Assembly: GCA_036506155.1 (NCBI GenBank)
Contig: DASXSF010000149.1
Coordinates: 1 to 64,000 of the forward strand
Source: DASXRA01 sp036506155
GTDB taxonomy: Bacteria; Actinomycetota; Actinomycetes; Mycobacteriales; Jatrophihabitantaceae
Reading direction: 5' to 3'
Length of the DNA stretch: 64,000 nucleotides
Both the position numbers and the translations under genes were made by a program. The notes beneath the pieces are model-generated. The model was not told the DNA's origin, ran no database searches, and saw only the letters and a program-made list of their open reading frames with translations. Below are positions 59,595-64,000 of this stretch, piece by piece. Each line of letters starts with the position of its first letter. Position 1 is the stretch's first letter.

Positions 59595-60214
59595 GTGTCC
59601 ATAGACGTGCTCGCTGCTTACGACGCCCAGGTGCGGACGTCGCCGGCCCATCGGCCTCCGCGAGGCGGTAGCTGCGACTGGGACGGACCCTGTTGCGCTG
59701 CGTGGACCCGCTGCGCGGGTACGGGTTCGTGCCCGAGGACGTCGAGATCGTCATGATCGGCGAGGCGGCGCTGATGGCACGCGATCCCGTGCTGCGGGCA
59801 GGCGTCGCGTTGCGTGCGGTCACGCAGCGTGAGGACTTCCGCCGTATCGCCGGCATGGAGTCACGGGTGTGGGGCGCCGACTAGTCCTGGCTCGCCGCCG
59901 ACCTCGCCGCCCGCGACCCGTTCGGCGTGACGGTTCTGGTCGCGGAGGCCGGCGACGATGTCGTGAGCGCGGCGTGGCTGGTCTACGACCGGGGCACCGA
60001 GTTCGCCGGGCTGTGGGGTGGGTCGACGCTGCCGGGCCGGCGTGGACGCGGCATCTACCGCGCGCTGGTGGCCCGCCGGGCACAACTCGCCGCGCAGCGC
60101 GGGGCGGGGTACCTCCACGTGGACGCCTCTGCGGACAGCCGGCCGATCCTGGCACGGCTTGGGTTCGCCGCCATCACGACGACGACGCCGTATGTATGGA
60201 CGCCGCCTCGGTGA
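59595..60214 (+). pseudogene. GNAT acetyltransferase with a frameshift and an amber codon
   Basis: From GTG 59595 the frame reads SIDVLAAYDAQVRTSPAHRP and reaches WDGP. It then needs one extra base in the C-run at 59688-59690 to continue LLRCVDPLRGYGFVPEDVEI. Further on VWGAD is followed by TAG (59882-59884) where SWLAADLAARDPFGVTVLVA continues. TGG to TAG is a single change. The GNAT core is otherwise whole (GLWGGSTLPGRRGRGIYRAL, the acetyl-CoA loop). Two lesions make it a pseudogene. The end overlaps the convergent SRPBCC gene by 41 bp. Confidence 0.8.
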
Positions 60215-60659
60215 ACAGCCGCAGGATCATTGCCCAGCCGCTGTCGTAGCTGTCGCGGCGCTTCCCGAGCGCGGCGAAGTCAGCCTCGGTGAGCTTGTCC
60301 CAGCCGCGGTGTTCGAGATCGACGCGGGTGAGTGATGGCGCCAGCTGGCGGAACCGTAGCTCCACTTCGGTGACGCGTGGCGTAATGATGTCCCAGGTCA
60401 GCACGAATCGGCTGGGCGGCTCCCAGGCGAGCAGCGTGCCCCAGGTGCGCTCCTGCCCGTCCTGCCACGTCTCGTAGACCCGCCCGCCGGCCCGCCGCTC
60501 GACGATCACGCCGGCCACGCGATCTTTGCCCTGGGAGTGCGTCCGAAGCGGCCACCACTGGTCGAGCGCGTCGACGAAGACCTCGAACGTGTGCGCGACG
60601 CCGGCACGTACCGTCGTCGACTGCCGGATCGGGGGTCGCCGCATCGGCATGACCGTCAC
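60174..60659 (-). CDS. SRPBCC (AHSA1-like) protein
   Basis: 161 residues of the START/Bet v1-like fold: TVRAGVAHTFEVFVDALDQW at the start, RVYETWQDGQERTWGTLLAW in the middle and LTWDIITPRVTEVELRF, then the C-terminal helix (GWAMILRLFTEA). Such proteins bind hydrophobic ligands. Coupled to an ArsR gene by ATGA, they are a common actinobacterial pair of unknown ligand. Confidence 0.87.
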   Translation of the reverse strand: MTVMPMRRPPIRQSTTVRAGVAHTFEVFVDALDQWWPLRTHSQGKDRVAGVIVERRAGGRVYETWQDGQERTWGTLLAWEPPSRFVLTWDIITPRVTEVELRFRQLAPSLTRVDLEHRGWDKLTEADFAALGKRRDSYDSGWAMILRLFTEAASIHTASSS

Positions 60660-61003
60660 CGTGCCTCCTGGTGCTGGCCGCCGTCCTCAGCCTCGGCGAG
60701 CCGGCGGGCTACGGATAGCGACGAGGACCATAACTCGTCGAGGAGATCGCGCACTTCACGCAGCCCCGCCGGCGCGCCCCGGTACAGCCGGCGGGTGCCG
60801 TCGCGACGTTCGCTGACCAGCCCGGCGTTCTTCAGCACGGTCAGATGCTGGCTGACGGCCGGGCGGGTCACGTCGAACGCGGCGGCAATCTCGCCCGCCG
60901 ACATTTCGTCGTCGGCGACCAGTCGCAGGATTGCCCGCCGCCTGGGCTCTGCGAGCGCGCGCAGCACCTCGTCGGCGCGATCCGGGCCGGGGCCGCGGCC
61001 CAT
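60656..61003 (-). CDS. ArsR-family transcriptional regulator
   Basis: 115 residues: winged helix with RALAEPRRRAILRLVADDEM, SAGEIAAAFDVTRPAVSQHL (recognition helix RPAVSQHLTVL) and RRDGTRRLYRGAPAGL (wing). No Cys metal site is visible, so it does not sense metals like classic ArsR. It precedes the SRPBCC gene (ATGA). The nested dyad at 61516-61549 in the nearby divergent VOC promoter is a candidate target. ATG 61003 is chosen over an upstream start at 61078. Confidence 0.88.
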   Translation of the reverse strand: MGRGPGPDRADEVLRALAEPRRRAILRLVADDEMSAGEIAAAFDVTRPAVSQHLTVLKNAGLVSERRDGTRRLYRGAPAGLREVRDLLDELWSSSLSVARRLAEAEDGGQHQEAR

Positions 61004-61118
61004 CAGCCGCGCTCCTCGCGCGCACCCGCTCCGTCGCGTCGTGGCTTGTCGCACGAGCGGCGCGATACAGCACGCCACCCGACGCGCTTCGCGCCACTCG
61101 ACGGGCGAGCCATGAATC

Positions 61119-61478
61119 TCACTTCCAGAGGCCGACCTGGTTTCCGTCCGGGTCGGTCAGCACTGCGACGGTACCCCAGCCCTCGGGCAGCTCCGTCGGT
61201 TCACCGACGCGCTTGCCGCCGAGCTGCTCGGCCTTGGCTAGATACGCCTCCAGGTCGTCGACCCGCAAGTAGATCTTCACCCCGGTCGGGTCGTCCGAGC
61301 CCGCCGACGGTCCGATGCCCCCACCGATCGCCCCTTCGCCGGCGCCGGTGTCGACGATGCTGTAGCCGTCTGAACCCGGGCCGGCCGTGATCGTCCAGCC
61401 GAACAACTCCGCATAGAACTTCTGCGCACGAGCGGGGTCGTCGCTCGTCACCTCGAACCACGCGACCGCAGCTCCCAT
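61119..61478 (-). CDS. VOC-family (glyoxalase-like) protein
   Basis: 119 residues, two beta-alpha-beta-beta-beta modules: AVAWFEVTSDDPARAQKFYA and LFGWTITAGPGSDGYSIVD in the first, VKIYLRVDDLEAYLAKAEQL and VAVLTDPDGNQVGLWK in the second. The PDGNxxGLW ending is typical. Metal ligands are not complete, so it may bind a small molecule instead of catalysing. It is divergent from a second VOC gene and preceded by GAAGGGAG. Confidence 0.87.
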   Translation of the reverse strand: MGAAVAWFEVTSDDPARAQKFYAELFGWTITAGPGSDGYSIVDTGAGEGAIGGGIGPSAGSDDPTGVKIYLRVDDLEAYLAKAEQLGGKRVGEPTELPEGWGTVAVLTDPDGNQVGLWK

Positions 61479-61514
61479 GATCGTGCTCCCTTCTGTATGG
61501 AACGGACCGTGACG

Positions 61515-61557
61515 ACGTTAGCCAGCGCTTACGTAAGTGTCAACTAACGAATAGGGT
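61515..61557. promoter_or_regulatory. divergent promoter with a 34-bp nested dyad between two VOC genes
   Basis: Minus strand: -35 TTGACA (61543-61538), 17-bp spacer, -10 TAACGT (61520-61515). Plus strand: -10 TAGGGT (61552-61557) with a weak -35 TTACGT (61529-61534), 17 bp apart. A dyad is centred at 61532.5: outer CGTTAG (61516-61521)/CTAACG (61544-61549) and inner palindrome CTTACGTAAG (61528-61537) share the same centre. One bound dimer could control both genes. Confidence 0.65.
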
Positions 61558-61608
61558 TGCCTCGGGGTGCAGGATGGGTTGAACTGTGGAGACGATGGGG
61601 GAACCGTC

Positions 61609-62004
61609 ATGGATCGAGTCGCGCACTTCGAGATCGCCGTCGACGACAAGGACAAGGCGAAGCAGTTCTATGCCAGCGTCTTCGGCTGGCAGATCATGGA
61701 CGTCCCGGTGGAGATGGGCGGCGGAACAGGCACGTACACGATCGCTATGACCACGCCGACCGATCCGCAGACGCAGCAGCCGACCGAGCCCGGCGGGATC
61801 AACGGGGCGATCATCGAACGCACCGGTCAGATCAGTGCGCCGGTCATCACGGTGTACGTCGGGTCGATCGACGACTGCCTGCAGAAGGTCAGCGCCGCCG
61901 GCGGAACGGTCGTCGCGGGCCGCCAGGAGATCCCGGGGATGGGCGCCTATGCCTATGTCACCGACGTCTCCGGCAACGTCGTCGGCCTCTGGGAGACTGT
62001 TTGA
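61609..62004 (+). CDS. VOC-family (glyoxalase-like) protein
   Basis: 131 residues. RVAHFEIAVDDKDKAKQFYA and VFGWQIMDVPVEMGGGTGTY form the first module, then VITVYVGSIDDCLQKVSAAG and AYVTDVSGNVVGLWETV the second. It is related to the divergent VOC gene but not a close copy. ATG 61609 follows GGGGGA. An in-frame upstream start at 61567 is possible. The function is unknown. Confidence 0.87.
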   Translation: MDRVAHFEIAVDDKDKAKQFYASVFGWQIMDVPVEMGGGTGTYTIAMTTPTDPQTQQPTEPGGINGAIIERTGQISAPVITVYVGSIDDCLQKVSAAGGTVVAGRQEIPGMGAYAYVTDVSGNVVGLWETV

Positions 62005-62043
62005 TCCGGCCTGGGCTCATCTTCGCGCGATCGCTCATTGCCG
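62003..62043 (+). repeat. short (40-bp) version of the dispersed repeat
   Basis: It begins ATCCGGCCTGGGC and ends TTCGCGCGATCGCTCATTGC (62022-62041), matching the short copy at 33496 in layout, between the VOC stop and mqnC. Confidence 0.5.
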
Positions 62044-62059
62044 CGTGGCCGCTCGTCGC

Positions 62060-62065
62060 TAGGCT
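62060..62065 (+). promoter_or_regulatory. -10 box TAGGCT of mqnC (leaderless)
   Basis: TAGGCT is followed by six bases and ATG 62072, just past the short repeat. Confidence 0.55.
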
Positions 62066-62071
62066 CGGGCT

Positions 62072-63214
62072 ATGACGATCGCGGACGTGCTGGCCCGTGC
62101 TGCCGATGGCGGGCGCATAACGCCGGACGAGGCGTTGCTGCTGTACACCGATGCGCCGCTACATGCATTGGGCGAGGCCGCGGACGCCGTGCGTCGCAGG
62201 CGGTATCCGGACAACATCGCGACGTACATCATCGACCGGAACATCAACTACACCAATGTGTGCGTCACGGCGTGCAAGTTCTGTGCGTTCTATCGCCCGC
62301 CGAAGCACGACGAGGGTTGGACGCACAGCGACGAGGAGATCCTGCGCCGCTGCGGTGAGGCCGTCGACCTCGGCGCCACCCAGATCATGCTGCAAGGTGG
62401 CCACTCGCCAGAGCTCGGCATCGAGTGGTACGAGCGGATCTTCGCGGCGATCAAGCGCGAGTACCCGCAGCTGGCGCTGCATTCGCTCGGCGGCTCCGAG
62501 GTCGTCCATATCTCCCGGACGTCCGGGCTGGACTTCGCCACCGTGATCCGCCGCCTGCACACAGCCGGCCTGGACTCCTTCGCCGGCGCGGGCGCCGAGA
62601 TCCTCGTCGGCCGCCCGCGCAAGGCAATCGCACCGCTCAAGGAGACCGGCGAGACGTGGCTCGAGGTCATGGAGACCGCGCACGGGCTCGGCGTCGAGTC
62701 CACGGCGACGTTCATGATGGGCACCGGCGAGACGAACGCCGAGCGCATCGAGCACCTGCGCATGATTCGCGAGGTGCAGGACCGTACCGGGGGCTTCCGC
62801 AGCTTCATTCCCTGGACGTACCAGCCGGAGAACAACCATCTGCGAGGCCGCACCCAAGCCACGAGCCTCGAGTACCTCCGCATGATCGCAGTTGCCCGGC
62901 TGTTCTTCGACAACGTCAACCATCTACAGGGGTCCTGGCTGACAACGGGCAAGGACATCGGCCAGCTCACTTTGCACTTCGGCGCCGACGATCTGGGCTC
63001 GGTGATGCTCGAGGAGAACGTCGTGTCGAGCGCAGGAGCGCGGCACCGGTCCAATCGCACCGAGCTGATCGAACTGATCCGCGGCGCCGGCCGTATCCCC
63101 GCGCAGCGGGACACGCTTTACAACCACCTCGTCGTGCACCACGATCCGGCCGACGACCCGGTTGACCCGCGCGTGCACTCGCACTTCGCGTCAACGGCAC
63201 TGCGCGCTGGCTGA
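62072..63214 (+). CDS. mqnC: dehypoxanthine futalosine cyclase
   Basis: MqnC is a radical SAM enzyme that cyclises dehypoxanthine futalosine to cyclic-DHFL. 380 residues. The cluster motif is CVTACKFCAFYRPPKHDEGW (CxxxCxxC, ~residues 64-71). Also seen are IMLQGGHSPELGIEWYE, LDSFAGAGAEILV and SFIPWTYQPENNHL. The QGGHSP and PWTYQPENN patterns separate it from MqnE. It stands between the VOC gene and menG. Confidence 0.95.
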   Translation: MTIADVLARAADGGRITPDEALLLYTDAPLHALGEAADAVRRRRYPDNIATYIIDRNINYTNVCVTACKFCAFYRPPKHDEGWTHSDEEILRRCGEAVDLGATQIMLQGGHSPELGIEWYERIFAAIKREYPQLALHSLGGSEVVHISRTSGLDFATVIRRLHTAGLDSFAGAGAEILVGRPRKAIAPLKETGETWLEVMETAHGLGVESTATFMMGTGETNAERIEHLRMIREVQDRTGGFRSFIPWTYQPENNHLRGRTQATSLEYLRMIAVARLFFDNVNHLQGSWLTTGKDIGQLTLHFGADDLGSVMLEENVVSSAGARHRSNRTELIELIRGAGRIPAQRDTLYNHLVVHHDPADDPVDPRVHSHFASTALRAG

Positions 63215-63261
63215 GGATGTAAGTGATTGGCGCATAACGGTCTCGGGCACAATGTCGCGCG

Positions 63262-63963
63262 ATGAACTGCGCAACGTTGGAGAAGCGACCGCGGGATGTC
63301 GCGGCGATGTTCGACGCCGTCGCCCGACGCTACGACGCCACCAACACCGTGATGTCGCTCGGCCTGGACCGGCGCTGGCGGCGGCGCACCCGGCAAGCGC
63401 TCGAATTGCACCCCGGCGACCGCGTGCTCGACCTGGCTGCGGGGACCGGCGTTTCGACCGTCGAACTGGCGCTGTCCGGCGCGTATGCCGTCGGCTGCGA
63501 CTTCTCGCTCGGCATGCTGCGTACCGGGCGGGCGCGCCGCGACCGCCGGCATGTGCCGGTTGTGGCGGGTGACGCGGTCCGGCTGCCGTTCCGTGACGGC
63601 GCGTTCGACGCGGTGACGATCGCCTTCGGGCTGCGCAACATCGTCGATACCGGGCAGGCGCTGCGCGAGATGGCCCGGGTGGTGCGCCCCGGCGGGCGGC
63701 TGGTGGTGTGCGAGTTCAGCCGGCCCACGTTCGCGCCGTTCCGCCGGCTGTACCTGAACTACCTGATGCGCGGACTGCCGGTGCTGGCTCGCCGCGTTTC
63801 CTCCAACCCGGACGCATACAGCTACCTAGCCGAGTCGATCCGCAACTGGCCCGGACAACTCAGCCTCGCCCGGCAGATCGCCGCCGCGGGCTGGGTGGAC
63901 GTGCATTGGCGGAACCTGACCGGAGGCATCGTCGCGCTACACCGCGCGGAGCGCGCCGGCTGA
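63262..63963 (+). CDS. menG: demethylmenaquinone methyltransferase
   Basis: MenG/UbiE methylates demethylmenaquinone with SAM, the last step of menaquinone synthesis. 233 residues: AMFDAVARRYDATNTVMSLG (family N-terminus), RVLDLAAGTGVSTVEL (SAM motif I), AFGLRNIVD and the C-terminal WRNLTGGIVALHRA. The gene was once also called ubiE. ATG 63262 gives the usual start. The 47-bp gap before it has no clear -10 box. The sequence continues past 63963 into a new gene boundary. Confidence 0.94.
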   Translation: MNCATLEKRPRDVAAMFDAVARRYDATNTVMSLGLDRRWRRRTRQALELHPGDRVLDLAAGTGVSTVELALSGAYAVGCDFSLGMLRTGRARRDRRHVPVVAGDAVRLPFRDGAFDAVTIAFGLRNIVDTGQALREMARVVRPGGRLVVCEFSRPTFAPFRRLYLNYLMRGLPVLARRVSSNPDAYSYLAESIRNWPGQLSLARQIAAAGWVDVHWRNLTGGIVALHRAERAG

Positions 63964-63968
63964 CTAGT

Positions 63969-63996
63969 CCGCCGGCCGCTTCGCGCCGCTCGGCGG
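63969..63996 (+). terminator. possible terminator hairpin after menG
   Basis: CCGCCG (63969-63974) pairs with CGGCGG (63991-63996) over a GC-rich loop, five bases after the menG stop. There is no T-run before the window ends, so it is tentative. Confidence 0.3.
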
Positions 63997-64000
63997 GTTC

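Noticed and set aside
47068..59884. Amber (TAG) recoding as an explanation for in-frame TAG in the response regulator and GNAT genes
   Set aside because: Other genes here end normally in TAG (murB, the YbjN gene, bS22), and each affected gene or its partner also has a frameshift. Pseudogenes explain it better.
14599..62043. The dispersed repeats as a CRISPR array
   Set aside because: The copies are kilobases apart, in both orientations, and there are no spacers or cas genes.
1..64000. rRNA genes, further tRNAs and known riboswitches
   Set aside because: I saw no rRNA-like stretch, no other cloverleaf and no recognisable riboswitch core, including before the heme and metabolic genes.

Overview
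The window is chromosomal DNA from a high-GC member of the Actinomycetota. This is shown by the mycothiol glycosyltransferase mshA, the SenX3-RegX3/PhoU cluster, a rex-hemACD operon, a BldN-type sigma factor, the 32-residue ribosomal protein bS22, a SARP/NB-ARC/TPR regulator and a futalosine-type menaquinone pathway. Gene order from murB to ccsB (about 1.4-37.5 kb) follows the Mycobacterium tuberculosis Rv0482-Rv0529 region closely. The menaquinone genes that follow are of the futalosine (mqn) type, as in Streptomyces, not the men type of mycobacteria. GTG starts are common. At least twelve genes have a TAnnnT -10 box 6-8 nt before the start codon, the layout of leaderless mRNAs.

Layout. 0-0.4 kb: the end of an integrase beside a tRNA-Lys, which is the edge of an integrated element lying to the left. 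0.4-8 kb: GNAT, murB, SDR, mshA-ybjN, an MFS exporter with its TetR regulator, gpmA. 8-15.5 kb: phosphate signalling (phoU divergent from senX3-regX3), a Cys-rich protein, ppx, a TIM-barrel isomerase, proline dehydrogenase and proC. 15.5-16.1 kb: two truncated genes joined head to head. 16.2-20.2 kb: HTH protein, bS22, epimerase, acyltransferase, DUF2784 and SerB-like phosphatase. 20.2-22.3 kb: BldN-like sigma factor with an RsbN-like DUF5667 membrane protein. 22.4-33.5 kb: acyl-CoA ligase, thioredoxin-fold protein, rex-hemACD, hemB, a TetR/FAD-oxidoreductase pair, hemL and a phosphatase. 33.6-37.5 kb: system II cytochrome c maturation (resA, ccdA, resB, ccsB). 37.7-41.8 kb: PfkB kinase, GH4 glycosidase, secreted Asp-box protein. 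41.9-47.7 kb: a minus-strand electron-transfer cluster (ferredoxin, NuoF-like, ferric-reductase-like membrane protein, ApbE, Ser-rich secreted protein) with a two-component system whose two genes are both broken. 47.7-64 kb: futalosine menaquinone genes (ubiD, ubiA, ubiX, mqnE, mqnA, mqnC, menG) interleaved with regulators, an AfsR-like regulator, a GNAT pseudogene and an ArsR/SRPBCC/VOC group.

The genes combine into a respiratory theme: heme synthesis under Rex (NADH/NAD+) control, cytochrome c assembly, menaquinone synthesis, and a possible flavin-based electron export module. 

The least explained structure is a set of dispersed short repeats placed exactly at gene junctions. One is a roughly 120-bp family with shortened 40-bp versions, one copy of which contributes the N-terminus or start of proC. 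A second is a 58-bp element that sits between translationally coupled genes (senX3/regX3 and resA/ccdA). The third is a palindrome with 20-bp arms found between convergent genes.
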